Translations under genes and position numbers: made by a program
Origin: Geodermatophilus poikilotrophus
GTDB lineage: Bacteria; Actinomycetota; Actinomycetes; Mycobacteriales; Geodermatophilaceae
Assembly (NCBI RefSeq): GCF_900111455.1
Contig: NZ_FOIE01000002.1
Location: 372,001 to 436,000, forward strand
DNA length: 64,000 bases
Direction: 5' to 3'
Shown here: positions 15,953-25,755 of the stretch, piece after piece
Layout of the letters: each line of letters begins with the position of its first letter
How positions within the stretch are numbered: position 1 is the stretch's first letter
The notes under the pieces: model-generated
Told to the model about the DNA's origin: nothing
The model's database searches: none
The model's input: only the letters and a program-made list of their open reading frames with translations

Positions 15953-17698
15953 TCAGCCGGCCGTGATGCGGTCGGTGGCCGGCGGGGCGACGCCCGGGTT
16001 CGCCTGGAGGTGGGCCACGAAGGCGTCCAGGTCGACCGAGGTGGTCACCCGGTCGGTGCCCTGCCGCAGCTGGGTGAAGCCGTCCCCGCCGTCGGCGAGG
16101 AAGGTGTTCACCGTGACGCGGTACGTCGCGGCCGGGGCGACGGGCGTGCCGCCGATGGCCAGGCCGTCGACCCGCTGGCCGGAGCACGGGTCCTCGGCGG
16201 TCCCGGCCGTCGCGCCCGCGGTGACCGTGTAGCGCACCGTCGAGGACGGCTGCAGCACCACCGGGCGGGCCAGCGCGTACTGCTGCTCGAGCACGCAGTC
16301 CAGCTGGGCACCGGTCAGGGTGAGCGTCACCAGGTTGTTGGCGAACGGCTGGACGGCGAACGCCTCGCCGTAGGTGACCTCACCGGCCGGGAGGTCGGCC
16401 CGGACGCCGCCGGGGTTCATGAACGCGGCGACCGCGCCCTCGTCCCGCGTGTCGGCCAGCTGGGCATCGGCGATGAGGTTGCCGAGCGGCGTCTCACCGG
16501 TGTCGTCGGCCGTGCGGGTGATGTCGGCCGTCGCGGACCCGACCACCCGGGAGGCGATCGGCGCGACGACCTCGCCGTAGCGCGCGATCAGCTCGGTCTG
16601 CCGGGGGTCGGGCGCGACGGTGCGCTCGACGACCACGTTGTCCGCCCTCGCCGTCTCGCGGATGACGTCGCCGGTGCGCCGGTCCAGCTGCAGGTCGATG
16701 TCGGTGACCAGGCGCCCGTTGCTGCTCGCGCTGGTGACGACCTTGTCGTCGAGCAGGCAGTTGTAGGCCTGGTGGGTGTGCCCGCTGACCACCACGTCGA
16801 TCGCGTCGGACATGCCGTTCGCGATGTCGACGATCGGCCCCGACAGGCTGTTGCAGGCGTCGACGTCCCAGGCCCCGGCCCCGTTCTGCGTGCCGCCCTC
16901 GTGCAGCAGGACGACGATCGCCTCGACGCCCTCGGCCTGCAGCTCGGCGGCGTACCGGTTGGCGGTCTCGACCTCGTCGGCGAACTCGAGGCCGGCGATG
17001 CCGGCCTGGCTGACGATGGCGCCGGTGCCCTCGAGGGTCATGCCGATGAAGCCGACCTCGACGCCCTGCACCCTCTCGATCGCGTAGGGCGCCAGCAGCG
17101 GCTCGCCCGTCTCGGTGACGAAGGCGTTGGCCGACAGGTACTGGAAGTCCGCGCCCTCGTACGGCGTGCCGTCGGTGCAGCCGTCGACCGGGTGGCAGCC
17201 GCCGTTCTGGATGCGCAGCAGCTCGGCGGCGCCCTCGTCGAACTCGTGGTTGCCGACGCTGGCGTAGTCCAGGCCGGCCAGGCCGAGGGCCTCGATGGTC
17301 GGCTCGTCGTGGAAGGCGGCCGACAGCAGCGGCGAGGCGCCGATCAGGTCGCCGGCGGCGACGGTGACCGTGTTCTCCTCCTGCTGCGCCCCGGCGAGCG
17401 CCGCGAGCTGGCTGGACAGGAACTCGACACCACCGGCGTCCACCGTGGGCGCCTGCGCGGGCCCGGCACCGTCGGGGTCCGGTCCGGTCTGGACCCGGCC
17501 GCCGGAACCGCTCGGCGGCTCCAGGGCGCCGTGGAAGTCGTTGAGGGCCAGCAGCTGCAGCTCGACCGGCTCCGGCCCGGCGGGCCCCGGCGCGGAGCCC
17601 GGGCCGGCGGCGGCGGGCACGGCCGCGGTCACGGCGAGCCCGGCGAGGGTGGTCGTCACGGCGGCCGCGACGGTGGCGCGGCGGACGGTTGGTCGCAT
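15953..17698 (-). CDS. Secreted bifunctional metallophosphatase/5'-nucleotidase
   Basis: 581 residues. A signal peptide ending near VPAAAG is followed by a calcineurin-like phosphatase domain with LALNDFHG (metal-binding D-x-H), GNHEFD and SGHTHQ, then a C-terminal 5'-nucleotidase domain with NPGGVRADL and the substrate-stacking NTFLADGGDGF. Such enzymes strip phosphate from nucleotides or cyclic nucleotides outside the cell. ATG at 17698 has GGGAG upstream. It appears to be monocistronic, with a repeat and a hairpin downstream. Confidence 0.92.
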   Translation of the reverse strand: MRPTVRRATVAAAVTTTLAGLAVTAAVPAAAGPGSAPGPAGPEPVELQLLALNDFHGALEPPSGSGGRVQTGPDPDGAGPAQAPTVDAGGVEFLSSQLAALAGAQQEENTVTVAAGDLIGASPLLSAAFHDEPTIEALGLAGLDYASVGNHEFDEGAAELLRIQNGGCHPVDGCTDGTPYEGADFQYLSANAFVTETGEPLLAPYAIERVQGVEVGFIGMTLEGTGAIVSQAGIAGLEFADEVETANRYAAELQAEGVEAIVVLLHEGGTQNGAGAWDVDACNSLSGPIVDIANGMSDAIDVVVSGHTHQAYNCLLDDKVVTSASSNGRLVTDIDLQLDRRTGDVIRETARADNVVVERTVAPDPRQTELIARYGEVVAPIASRVVGSATADITRTADDTGETPLGNLIADAQLADTRDEGAVAAFMNPGGVRADLPAGEVTYGEAFAVQPFANNLVTLTLTGAQLDCVLEQQYALARPVVLQPSSTVRYTVTAGATAGTAEDPCSGQRVDGLAIGGTPVAPAATYRVTVNTFLADGGDGFTQLRQGTDRVTTSVDLDAFVAHLQANPGVAPPATDRITAG

Positions 17699-17742
17699 CG
17701 GTACTCCCAGGGAGGGCGGGCCGGACCGTTCCGGCCCAACAA

Positions 17743-17760
17743 CCGACTCTAGGTAGTCGG
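17743..17760 (-). promoter_or_regulatory. Small palindrome overlapping a -10-like box, nucleotidase upstream region
   Basis: CCGACT and AGTCGG flank a 6-nt centre; read on the minus strand the centre and right arm give TAGAGT, a plausible actinobacterial -10 box, about 45 nt before the nucleotidase start. It could be an operator. Weak evidence only. Confidence 0.25.
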
Positions 17761-17845
17761 AGGTGGACGTGGCGTGTCGGCCTGGGGGCCGAGAGGGCAA
17801 CTCAGCCTCGCCCTCGCGCGACCGGTCCGTCCAGCCGCCGACAGG

Positions 17846-18694
17846 TCAGCCAGTGCGCTGCTCCACCATCCGGGCGGCGACCCGGCGGATCCGGTCGGCC
17901 TGCCGGGAGAGCACCAGGTCCAGCACCCGGTTCACCGGCGGCACCTCGCCCAGCCGGGCCAGCCCCATCCACCGGGGGACGGCGACCGTGCGCGACCACG
18001 GTGAGGTCAGGCAGCCGGCGATCTGGCCGGCCACCCGGTCGGGGCGCACGCCCGGGGACAGCCGGCCGCGGGCGTCGGCGTCGGACGCCGGTGGGGAGCC
18101 GTGCCCACGGGCCAGCCACTCGGTCGACACCGGCCCGGGGTTGACCGTGTGCACCCGCACGCCGCGGGCGGTCACCTCCCGCCGCAGCCCCGTGACAAAG
18201 CCGTGCACCCCGGCCTTCGTCGCCGAGTAGACGGTCAGCGGCGGCACCTGCGACCACGCCGCGGCGGAGGCGACGGTCACGACGTCGGCCCTCCCCCGCC
18301 GCGCCGCCGCGCTCAGCAGGTGCGGCAGCGCGATCCGGGTGAGCTCCACGACGCCGGTCAGGTTGAGCGCGATCAGCCGCTCCACGGCGTCGCCGGGCAT
18401 GTCCTCGACCAGCCCGGCCCAGCCGAGGCCCGCGTTGAGGACGACGGCGTCGAGCCGGCCGTGCTCGTCGAGGACGCGGTCGAGCAGCCGGGTGCGGTCG
18501 GCCGCGTCGGCGACGTCGGCCACCACCGTGCTGACCCCGGGCAGCCCGGCGACGGCGTGCCGGAGCCGGTCGCCGCCGCGGGCGCACGTCACCACCCGCG
18601 CGCCGTCGCGGGCGAGCCGGGTGACGGTGCTGCGGCCGATGCCGGCGCTGCCGCCGGTGACGAGGACGACGCGGCCCGCGGAGCTGGAGTCCAT
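17846..18694 (-). CDS. SDR family NAD(P)-dependent oxidoreductase
   Basis: 282 residues with the classical short-chain dehydrogenase order: TGGSAGIG cofactor loop at about residues 14-21, NAG after strand 4, catalytic serine in VASAAA and YSATK with the Tyr/Lys pair. The C-terminal extension (PRWMGLARLGEVPPVNRVLDL) is found in SDRs acting on lipid-like substrates. The substrate is not evident. Divergent from the diiron oxidase gene with only 77 bp between starts, so they may be co-regulated. Confidence 0.88.
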   Translation of the reverse strand: MDSSSAGRVVLVTGGSAGIGRSTVTRLARDGARVVTCARGGDRLRHAVAGLPGVSTVVADVADAADRTRLLDRVLDEHGRLDAVVLNAGLGWAGLVEDMPGDAVERLIALNLTGVVELTRIALPHLLSAAARRGRADVVTVASAAAWSQVPPLTVYSATKAGVHGFVTGLRREVTARGVRVHTVNPGPVSTEWLARGHGSPPASDADARGRLSPGVRPDRVAGQIAGCLTSPWSRTVAVPRWMGLARLGEVPPVNRVLDLVLSRQADRIRRVAARMVEQRTG

Positions 18695-18771
18695 GGACCC
18701 CTTCTACCCGTGGGGGGACACCACACCCCTGACGTGCATCGACCACCCCGACCGTGGGCATGGGAGCGGTC

Positions 18772-19782
18772 ATGCGCCTGCCCGAGCCACGGGGCTCCCT
18801 CACCCGCGCCCTGTGCACCGACCTCAGCACCGGCACGCTGTCCCCCGCGACCGTCCAGCTCGCGGAACGGACGGCGGCCGCCTCGACCGACCCGCTGACC
18901 GACGAGGACCTCCAGCTGGCCCTCGCGATCTGCTACGAGCTGCACTACCGCGGCTTCGACGGCGTCGCCGAGGACTGGGAGTGGGACCCGGACCTGCTGC
19001 GACTGCGCGCGCACCTGGAGCGGGTGCACACCGCGGCGCTGCGCGAGCTGGCCGGGGAGCTCGAGGTCACCGACGAGCCGGTCGACCGGCAGCTCACCGC
19101 CCTCATCGCGGCCGACGACGGACCCTCGCTGTCGCGGTACATGGCCCGCACCGGCTCGCTGGAGCAGTGGCGCGAGTACCTCGCGCTGCGCTCGGTGTAC
19201 CACCTCAAGGAGGGCGACCCGCACACCTTCGCCGTCCCCCGGCTGTCGGGGCGCACCAAGGCGGCGATGGTGGAGATCCAGGCCGACGAGTACGGCGGTG
19301 GCTCCCCCGCTCGGATGCACAGCGAGCTGTTCGCCGGCATGATGCGCGACCTCGGTCTCGATGCCGGCTACGGCGCGCTGTGGGACGACGCCCCCGCCGC
19401 CGCGTTCGCCTCGGTGAACACCATGTCGCTGTTCGGCCTGCACCGGCGCTGGCGCGGCGCGGCCCTGGGGCACCTGGCCTGCGTGGAGATGACCTCCTCC
19501 GAGCCGTCGCGCCGCTACTCGGCCGGGCTGCGCCGGCTGGGCTTCGACGGGTCGACGACGGTCTTCTACGACGAGCACGTGGAGGCCGACGCCGTCCACG
19601 AGCAGATCGCCGCGGTGGACATGTGCGGCTCCCTGGTCGCCGGTGAGCCCGCGCTCACCGGCGACGTCCTCTTCGGCGCGACCTGCTCGCTGGCGATGGA
19701 CGGCCTGGTCGCGCGCCACCTGCTCGGCGCCTGGGATGCCGGCCGCTCGGGCCTGCGCCGGGAGCGCGCGCTGGCCGCCTGA
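18772..19782 (+). CDS. Iron-containing redox enzyme family protein (haem-oxygenase-like diiron oxidase)
   Basis: 336 residues, all helical in character. Ligand-type motifs of the HDO family are visible: CYELHYRG, ADEYGGGSPARMHSELF, ACVEMTSSEPSRRY and FYDEHVEADAVHEQIA. Family members (UndA, SznF, CADD-like) use a diiron site with oxygen to cleave or oxidise fatty acids, amino acids or guanidines; the substrate here is unknown. ATG at 18772 is favoured by GGGAG 5 nt upstream, though ATG 18760 and GTG 18754 are in frame. The divergent SDR might act in the same pathway. Confidence 0.82.
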   Translation: MRLPEPRGSLTRALCTDLSTGTLSPATVQLAERTAAASTDPLTDEDLQLALAICYELHYRGFDGVAEDWEWDPDLLRLRAHLERVHTAALRELAGELEVTDEPVDRQLTALIAADDGPSLSRYMARTGSLEQWREYLALRSVYHLKEGDPHTFAVPRLSGRTKAAMVEIQADEYGGGSPARMHSELFAGMMRDLGLDAGYGALWDDAPAAAFASVNTMSLFGLHRRWRGAALGHLACVEMTSSEPSRRYSAGLRRLGFDGSTTVFYDEHVEADAVHEQIAAVDMCGSLVAGEPALTGDVLFGATCSLAMDGLVARHLLGAWDAGRSGLRRERALAA

Positions 19783-19783
19783 G

Positions 19784-19841
19784 CGGGGACCCCCTCCCAC
19801 CCACGCCTCGCAGGCTCGGCGCGGCCCTCGCACGAGGGCCG
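19784..19841 (+). repeat. Dispersed 3'-end repeat, copy at diiron oxidase gene
   Basis: Begins 2 nt after the stop codon. In the gene's direction it reads GGGGACCCCCTCCC, then GCCTCGCAGGCTCGGCGCGG and CCCTCGC, matching the reverse complement of the copies behind minus-strand genes. More diverged than the copies at 15896 and 25756. Confidence 0.6.
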
Positions 19842-19931
19842 TTCCAGCACGTCACCAGGGGCGGTTCCGAGTGGACTCCCCGGTCCGGCTGCCGATGAAG
19901 AGGAGTGCCGGAGATCCAGGAGAGGACGCCG

Positions 19932-21482
19932 ATGAGGTTCCGCAGCACCCGCACACCGCAGGTCGCCGCACCGACGGGCCCCCCGCCCCGGGACAGCGAG
20001 GCCCTCGAGCACGTGCTCGAGGCGCTCGACGCCGGCGTCACCGGTGAGGCCGACGCCCACCGGCGCGTGGTGCGGGCCATGGGCGAGGCGCTGGAGCTGC
20101 CCTACGCCGCGGTCTGGCTGCCCGACCCCTCCGGCGGGTTCCGCCTCGACAGCGAGTTCGGCCGGCTGGCCGGCAGGCTGGCCCGCGACCCTCGGAGCGA
20201 CGCGACGCTTCCCGCGACGTCGATCCTGGCGCAGCGGGCGGCCGCGACCCGGGTGGCCGTCGCCAGCGACGACGGTGGCCCCGACGCCGTCCGGCGACGC
20301 GATGCCGCCGCGGCCCTCGGCACCCCCGAGGGGGCGTGGCTGCCGGTGCTCTCCGGCAACCGGCTCGTCGCGCTGCAGGAGTTCTACGCCGACTTCCCGC
20401 TGCCCTTCCTGGGCGCTCGTGGCCAGAAGTGGACGTCGCTGAGCAGGGTCGCCGCGCACGCCCGCCAGGGTGCTGTGGCCACGGTCGCCCTGCGCGAGGC
20501 CGTCGACGACCGCGTGGCCGTCGCCGAGGTGGCGAAGAGCCTCGGGCAGGCCCGGACCACGCGCGGGGCGGTGCGGATGGCCCTCGACACGGTGCGTGCC
20601 GCGTTCGGGTGGGCCTACGGCTCCTACTGGGAGCTCGACGAGGAGGAGCGCGTGCTGCGCTTCGGTGTCGAGTCCGGCTCGGCCGGCGAGGAGTTCCGGC
20701 GGGTCACCCTCGCCGCGAGCTTCGCCGAGGGGGTCGGGCTCTCCGGCCGGGCCTGGCGGGCCCGCGACCTGGTCTTCGTCCCCGACCTCGCCGACGTGAC
20801 CGACTGCGTCCGCGCACCGGCCGCCCAGCGGGCCGGCGTCCGCTCCGGCGTGTGCTTCCCCGTGGAGGTCGAGGGGCGCGTCCTGGGGACGATGGACTTC
20901 TTCGTCACCGAGAGCGTGGACCTCTCCGAGTCCCGCGCCTCGGCGCTGCGCAACGTGCAGCAGCTGGTGTCCCAGCGCATCGAGGTGCTGCGGCGCACCG
21001 AGCTGGACGCGGAGAACGCGCGGGCCCTGCTCGACACCGTCGCCCAGCTCCGCGAGGCCGCCGCGGACGCCGGCCGCGTCGCCGAGGAGGCCGTCGCCCG
21101 GGCCTCGGCGATGACCAGGGAGGTGGAGGCGCTGAGCCAGGCATCGGCGTCGGTCAGCGACGTCATCCGGATCATCTCCTCGATCGCCGACCAGACCAAC
21201 CTGCTGGCGCTCAACGCGACCATCGAGGCGGCTCGCGCCGGGGAGCTGGGTCGCGGCTTCGCCGTCGTCGCCGGCGAGGTGAAGGACCTGGCCCGGGAGA
21301 CCGCTGCGGCGACCCAACGAGTGTCGACGCAGATCACGGGGATCCAGACGAGCACCGACTCGGTGTCGGCCGGCATCCGCGCCACCAGCGAGGTCATCGG
21401 CCAGCTGGACGCGGTCCAGGCGCGGATCGGTGCAGCGCTCGAACAGCAGGAGCGGATGGCCAGCGCGTTCGAGGGGCGCTGA
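19932..21482 (+). CDS. Soluble methyl-accepting chemotaxis protein with two GAF domains
   Basis: 516 residues without membrane segments. Two GAF-type sensor domains (about residues 20-175 and 195-350) precede a coiled-coil signalling domain whose hairpin tip, [20 protein letters not shown] followed by [10 protein letters not shown], is near residues 415-450. This is the conserved CheA/CheW-contact region. ATG at 19932 has GGAGAGGA upstream. No che or flagellar genes occur in the window, so its partners lie elsewhere or it serves another output such as pilus-based motility. Confidence 0.9.
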   Translation: MRFRSTRTPQVAAPTGPPPRDSEALEHVLEALDAGVTGEADAHRRVVRAMGEALELPYAAVWLPDPSGGFRLDSEFGRLAGRLARDPRSDATLPATSILAQRAAATRVAVASDDGGPDAVRRRDAAAALGTPEGAWLPVLSGNRLVALQEFYADFPLPFLGARGQKWTSLSRVAAHARQGAVATVALREAVDDRVAVAEVAKSLGQARTTRGAVRMALDTVRAAFGWAYGSYWELDEEERVLRFGVESGSAGEEFRRVTLAASFAEGVGLSGRAWRARDLVFVPDLADVTDCVRAPAAQRAGVRSGVCFPVEVEGRVLGTMDFFVTESVDLSESRASALRNVQQLVSQRIEVLRRTELDAENARALLDTVAQLREAAADAGRVAEEAVARASAMTREVEALSQASASVSDVIRIISSIADQTNLLALNATIEAARAGELGRGFAVVAGEVKDLARETAAATQRVSTQITGIQTSTDSVSAGIRATSEVIGQLDAVQARIGAALEQQERMASAFEGR

Positions 21483-21485
21483 TCG

Positions 21486-21791
21486 CTACGGTGCGTCCTC
21501 CCGACCGGCCTCGCGCACGATGCGCGCGGCCGGTCGCGGGCGGCTGGGCGCGCTGGGGGCGGAGAACCCGGCGCGCTTGTGCGAGCCGTCGCAGAACGGC
21601 TTGATGCCGGACTTGCCGCACCGGCACAGGGCGATCGTCCCGCGCCCGGGGTCGATCTCGTTGCCCTCCTGGTCGAGCAGCCGGAAGTCGCCGCGGACGA
21701 TCAGCGGGCCGTCCCGGTACGGGGTGATGGTGGTGCCCTCGGCCACCGGCACGGGGACGTCCTCGTCGGAGGTGGGCTCGGGACGCGTCAC
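21486..21791 (-). CDS. CDGSH iron-sulfur domain protein
   Basis: 101 residues containing CRCGKSGIKPFCDGSH, with Cys56, Cys58, Cys67 and His71 as the 3Cys-1His ligands of a 2Fe-2S cluster. The N-terminal half (TITPYRDGPLIVRGDFRLLD) is the usual extension in bacterial members. Electron transfer or redox sensing is the family role; the partner is unknown. GTG at 21791 is preceded by AGGGGGA. It converges with the chemoreceptor gene (3 bp apart) and follows glnE in the same direction. Confidence 0.9.
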   Translation of the reverse strand: MTRPEPTSDEDVPVPVAEGTTITPYRDGPLIVRGDFRLLDQEGNEIDPGRGTIALCRCGKSGIKPFCDGSHKRAGFSAPSAPSRPRPAARIVREAGREDAP

Positions 21792-21847
21792 CGCGTCCCC
21801 CTGCCCCGTACGGCCGCCGGGCACACACCGCCCGCCGGAGGCGGTGC

Positions 21848-24800
21848 TCACCCGGCCGGGGGCCGGCCGTAGAAGACCTGCTCGACGACGGCGCGCGCGT
21901 GCCGGGTGGCGCGCCGGTAGTCGTCGAGGAACTGCCCCGGATCGACGTCCGGGCCGTACCCGCTCGCCCGCGCGACCCCGGCCAGCTCGGCACCGGGCCG
22001 GGGCAGCTGGTCGCTGGGCCTCCCGCGGACCAGGAACACCGCGTTGCGGGCCCGGCTGGCCAGCTCCCACGCCTGCTGCAGCGCCTCGGCCTGGTCGTCG
22101 TCGAGCAGGCCGGCCTCCCGCAGCGCGGTCAGCGCGGCCACCGTCGAGGTCACCTGCAGCTCCGGGTGCTCGCCGGCGTGCTCCAGCTGCAGCAGCTGGG
22201 CGGTCCACTCGACGTCGGCCAGCCCGCCGCGGCCCAGCTTGGTGTGCGTGGTCGGGTCCGCACCCCGCGGCAGCCGCTCCCGCTCGACCCGGGCCTTGAT
22301 CCGGCGGATCTCGGCGACCTGCTCGGCCGAGACGCCCCCGGACGGGTAGCGGATCGGGTCGACGAGCTCGACGAAGGCCGCGCCCAGGGCCTCGTCGCCG
22401 GCCACGGGGACGGCGCGCAGCAGGGCCTGCACCTCCCACACCGACATCCAGCGGTCGTAGTACTCGCGGTAGGAGTCCAGGCTGCGCACCAGCGCCCCCT
22501 GCCGGCCCTCGGGCCGCAGGTCGGCGTCGAGCTCGAAGGCCGGATCCGGTGCCGGTTCGCCGAGCAGCCGGCGCAGCGTGTGCGCGACCGCGTTGGCCGC
22601 CGCGGTCGCCTTCGCGTCCTCCGCGCCGGGCCGGGGCCGGTGCACGAACAGCACGTCGGCGTCCGAGCCGTAGGCCATCTCCCCGCCGCCGAGCCGGCCC
22701 ATGCCGATGACGGCGAGGTCGGTCGGGAGGTCGCCGGGCGCGGTGCCGGTCTCGGCGGCGTGCGCCCGCACCGCGACGTCCAGGCCGACCTGCAGCGTGG
22801 CGACGGCGATGTCGGTCAGCCCGCGACCGACCTGACCGACGTCGAGCATGCCGAGCAGGTCCGCGGCGGCGACCCGCAGCAGCTCGTGCCGGCGCAGCCC
22901 GCGCAGCACCCGGATGCCGTCGGCGGGGTCCGCGGCCCGCCCGGCCGCCTGCCGCCACGCCGCGGCGAGGGCGGCCGCGGTGCGCGGGCGCAGCTCGTCG
23001 TCGTCGGCGAGCATCCGCATCGCCTCGGGGGTGCGGGTGAGCAGCGCCGCGACGTACTGGCTGGAACCCAGCAGCGCGGCCAGTCTCTCGGCGACCTGCC
23101 CCTCGTCGCGCAGCAGCCGCAGGTACCACTGGTTGCCGCCGAGTGCCTCGCTGACCTTGCGGTAGGCCAGCAGCCCGGCGTCGGGGTCGGCGCAGTCGGC
23201 GAGGGTCTGCAGCACGACCGGCAGCAGGTACTTCTGCATCGACGCCGACCGCGACACCCCGCCGGTGAGCGCGGCCATGTGCCGCAGAGCGCCGTCGGGA
23301 TCGGCGAAGCCGAGCGCCCGCAGCCAGTCGCCGGCCGCCTTCGACCCCAGCTGCGCGGCCTCCGGCGGCACCTTCGCCACGGCCGACAGCAGCGGCCGGT
23401 AGAACAGCTTCTCGTGCAGCCGGCGCACCTCGCGGGTGTGCAGGGAGAGCTCGGCGTCGAGGACGGCGACGGCGTCCCCGCGGTGGTCGGGCTTGTAGCC
23501 CAGGGACCGGGCCAGCCAGCGCAGCTGCTGCTCGTCGGTGGGCAGCAGGTGGGTGCGCCGCAGCCGGAGCAGCTGCAGCCGGTGCTCGACGGTCCGCAGG
23601 AAGCGGTAGGAGGCGATCAGCGTGTCGGCGTCGTCGCGGCCCACGTAGCCGCCGGCGCGCAGGGCGTGCAGCGCCGGCAGCGTGCCGCCCACCCGGAGCC
23701 GCGCGTCCACCCGCCCGTGCACCAGCTGCAGCAGCTGGACGGCGAACTCGACGTCGCGCAGCCCGCCGCGGCCCAGCTTCAGCTCGCGCTCGGCCTGGGC
23801 CGGGGGGATGTTGTCCAGCACCCGCCGGCGCATCGCCTGCACCTCGCCGACGAAGCCGGGGCGCTCGCCGGCCTGCCACACCAGCGGGAAGAGCTCCTCG
23901 ACGTAGGCCCGGCCGAGGTCCGGGTCGCCGGCGACCGGGCGCATCTTCAGCAGCGCCTGGAACTCCCACGTGCTGGCCCAGCTGCGGTAGTAGGCCGCGT
24001 GGTTGGCCAGCGTGCGCACCAGCGCTCCGGCCTTGCCCTCGGGTCGCAGCGCGGCGTCGACCTCCCAGGCCGCCTCGTGGCAGACCCGCATCAGCGCGGC
24101 GGCGACCCGGGTGGCGCTCTTCAGCGCGGGCGCGGCGTCGGCCTCCGAGGGGTCGACGGGCTCGGCCACGAAGACGACGTCGACGTCGCTGACGTAGTTG
24201 AGCTCCCGGCCACCGGTCTTGCCCAGCGCGATGACCGCCAGCCGGCAGGCGGCGGCCTCGGCGGGCTGCTCGGCGACGGCGACGGCCAGCCCGGCGGTCA
24301 GGACGGCCGCGGCGATGTCGGCGAGCTCGGCGGCGACGTCCTCGGCGGCCAGGCCCTCGCCGAGGTCGCGCCCGGCGACGGAGAGGATGGCCCGCCGGTA
24401 GGCGAGCCGCAGGTCGGCGACCCGCTGCGGGTCGGCGTCCGGCGCGCCCCTGCCCAGCCGCACACCCCAGGGCGGGTCGTCGGGGTCGGCGCCGACGGCG
24501 ACGAGCATCTGCCGCTCGAGCGCATGCGGAGTGGGCCTGGTGGGGCCGCGGCCGTCGCCGTCACCGTCGCCGTCGAGGACCGTCCAGTCGCCGGGGTGGG
24601 CGGCCAGGTGGTCGGCGAGGCCGGAGCTGGCACCGAGCACGCCGAGCAGCCGGGAGCGCAGCAGCGCCGAGCCGCGCAGCCGGGCCAGCAGCGCGGCGGC
24701 CGAGCCGCCGGAGGGGTCGGCGGCGTCGAGGGCCTCGATCAGCCGGCGCAGCGAGCGGACGGCGAGGTCGGGGTCGCCGGTGCGGGCCAGGGCGGAGACG

Positions 24801-24964
24801 ACCGGGCCGGCCTCGGGGTCGGCGGGCTCGTTGCGCTCGAGGTCCCACAGCCCCATCTCCGGCTCGGACAGCAGGCGGGCGGCCCGCTCGCCGTCGAGGA
24901 ACCCGAACCGGACCAGCCGGACGACGGCCCGGCGTGGGATCTCCGGCGCGCTGCTCGTGGTCAC
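21848..24964 (-). CDS. glnE: Bifunctional glutamine synthetase adenylyltransferase/deadenylylase GlnE
   Basis: 1038 residues with two nucleotidyltransferase halves: the first with GKTGGRELNYVSDVDVVFV near residue 245, the second with GMGRLGGGEMAYGSDADVLF near residue 755, each followed by a helical GlnD-like partner domain. It adds AMP to, and removes it from, Tyr405 of GlnA1. GTG at 24964 overlaps the stop of the upstream amidotransferase gene as GTGA, so the frame opening further upstream is not used. Full length for actinobacterial GlnE. Confidence 0.96.
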   Translation of the reverse strand: MTTSSAPEIPRRAVVRLVRFGFLDGERAARLLSEPEMGLWDLERNEPADPEAGPVVSALARTGDPDLAVRSLRRLIEALDAADPSGGSAAALLARLRGSALLRSRLLGVLGASSGLADHLAAHPGDWTVLDGDGDGDGRGPTRPTPHALERQMLVAVGADPDDPPWGVRLGRGAPDADPQRVADLRLAYRRAILSVAGRDLGEGLAAEDVAAELADIAAAVLTAGLAVAVAEQPAEAAACRLAVIALGKTGGRELNYVSDVDVVFVAEPVDPSEADAAPALKSATRVAAALMRVCHEAAWEVDAALRPEGKAGALVRTLANHAAYYRSWASTWEFQALLKMRPVAGDPDLGRAYVEELFPLVWQAGERPGFVGEVQAMRRRVLDNIPPAQAERELKLGRGGLRDVEFAVQLLQLVHGRVDARLRVGGTLPALHALRAGGYVGRDDADTLIASYRFLRTVEHRLQLLRLRRTHLLPTDEQQLRWLARSLGYKPDHRGDAVAVLDAELSLHTREVRRLHEKLFYRPLLSAVAKVPPEAAQLGSKAAGDWLRALGFADPDGALRHMAALTGGVSRSASMQKYLLPVVLQTLADCADPDAGLLAYRKVSEALGGNQWYLRLLRDEGQVAERLAALLGSSQYVAALLTRTPEAMRMLADDDELRPRTAAALAAAWRQAAGRAADPADGIRVLRGLRRHELLRVAAADLLGMLDVGQVGRGLTDIAVATLQVGLDVAVRAHAAETGTAPGDLPTDLAVIGMGRLGGGEMAYGSDADVLFVHRPRPGAEDAKATAAANAVAHTLRRLLGEPAPDPAFELDADLRPEGRQGALVRSLDSYREYYDRWMSVWEVQALLRAVPVAGDEALGAAFVELVDPIRYPSGGVSAEQVAEIRRIKARVERERLPRGADPTTHTKLGRGGLADVEWTAQLLQLEHAGEHPELQVTSTVAALTALREAGLLDDDQAEALQQAWELASRARNAVFLVRGRPSDQLPRPGAELAGVARASGYGPDVDPGQFLDDYRRATRHARAVVEQVFYGRPPAG

Positions 24965-25701
24965 GCCGCGCCCGCCCCGGCCCGGGCGCGGCTGCGGACC
25001 AGGTCGGCGAAGCGGTCGGCGAACGGCGCCCACACCTCCTCGAGGTCCGGGTGCACCGCGGCCGCGCGGGCGCAGATCGTCTCCCGGTCGAACGGGCTGG
25101 CGGCCACGCCGACGACGTCCCGCTCGGCCCACTCCGCGACGATCTCCGGCGTCGTCTCGATGTGGAACTGCAGGCCGTAGACGTGCTCGCCCACCCGGAA
25201 CGCCTGGTGCGCGTAGGCGGGGTTGGCCGCGAGCAGGGTGGCCCCGCGCGGCAGCTCGGCGATCTCGTCGTGGTGGAACTGGATCACGTCGGGGGTCATC
25301 GGGAGCGGGCGGAAGAGCGGGTCGGAGTCGGCGGCGTCGCGCTTGGCCACCAGGGTGGCACCCACCTCGGGCCCGTCGACGCCCTTCCGCACGCGGCCGC
25401 CCCCGACCTCGGCGAGCAGCTGGGCGCCCAGGCAGACCGCCAGTGTGGGGACGTCGTCCCGCAGCGCCTCGGCCAGCAGGCGGCGGACCCCGACGAGCTC
25501 CGGGCTGGTCTGCTCGTCGTCCATCGCCGACTGGGGGCCGCCGAGGACGAGCAGCCCGTCGGAGCCCTCGAGGGTCGCCGGGAGCTCGTCGCCGGCGCCG
25601 AGCCGGCGCTCGTCGAGCTCCAGCCCGGCCGCGCGGAGCCACTCCCCCAGCCGGGCCGGCGGGTCGGTCTCGGAGGGGACGACGACGAGCAGGCGGGCCA
25701 C
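24961..25701 (-). CDS. Class I glutamine amidotransferase (GMP-synthase-like GATase domain)
   Basis: 246 residues, a free-standing type 1 amidotransferase. The catalytic triad is visible as Cys in AVCLGAQLLAEV and His/Glu in LQFHIETTPE; LLVLGGPQSAMDD is the oxyanion strand region. It would release ammonia from glutamine or cleave a gamma-glutamyl bond. Its stop overlaps the glnE start (GTGA), making it part of a glutamine-centred unit with glnE, and glnA2 lies upstream in the same direction. Synthetase partner and true substrate are not known. Confidence 0.85.
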   Translation of the reverse strand: MARLLVVVPSETDPPARLGEWLRAAGLELDERRLGAGDELPATLEGSDGLLVLGGPQSAMDDEQTSPELVGVRRLLAEALRDDVPTLAVCLGAQLLAEVGGGRVRKGVDGPEVGATLVAKRDAADSDPLFRPLPMTPDVIQFHHDEIAELPRGATLLAANPAYAHQAFRVGEHVYGLQFHIETTPEIVAEWAERDVVGVAASPFDRETICARAAAVHPDLEEVWAPFADRFADLVRSRARAGAGAA

Positions 25702-25755
25702 GCGGCCGAGGGTAGTCAGCGGCCTCGGTGACGGACGGGAACGGCCACCTTCCAG

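Noticed and set aside
21899..25180. A 1093-codon open frame opposite glnE
   Set aside because: Antisense shadow of glnE with low-complexity composition and no ribosome-binding site.
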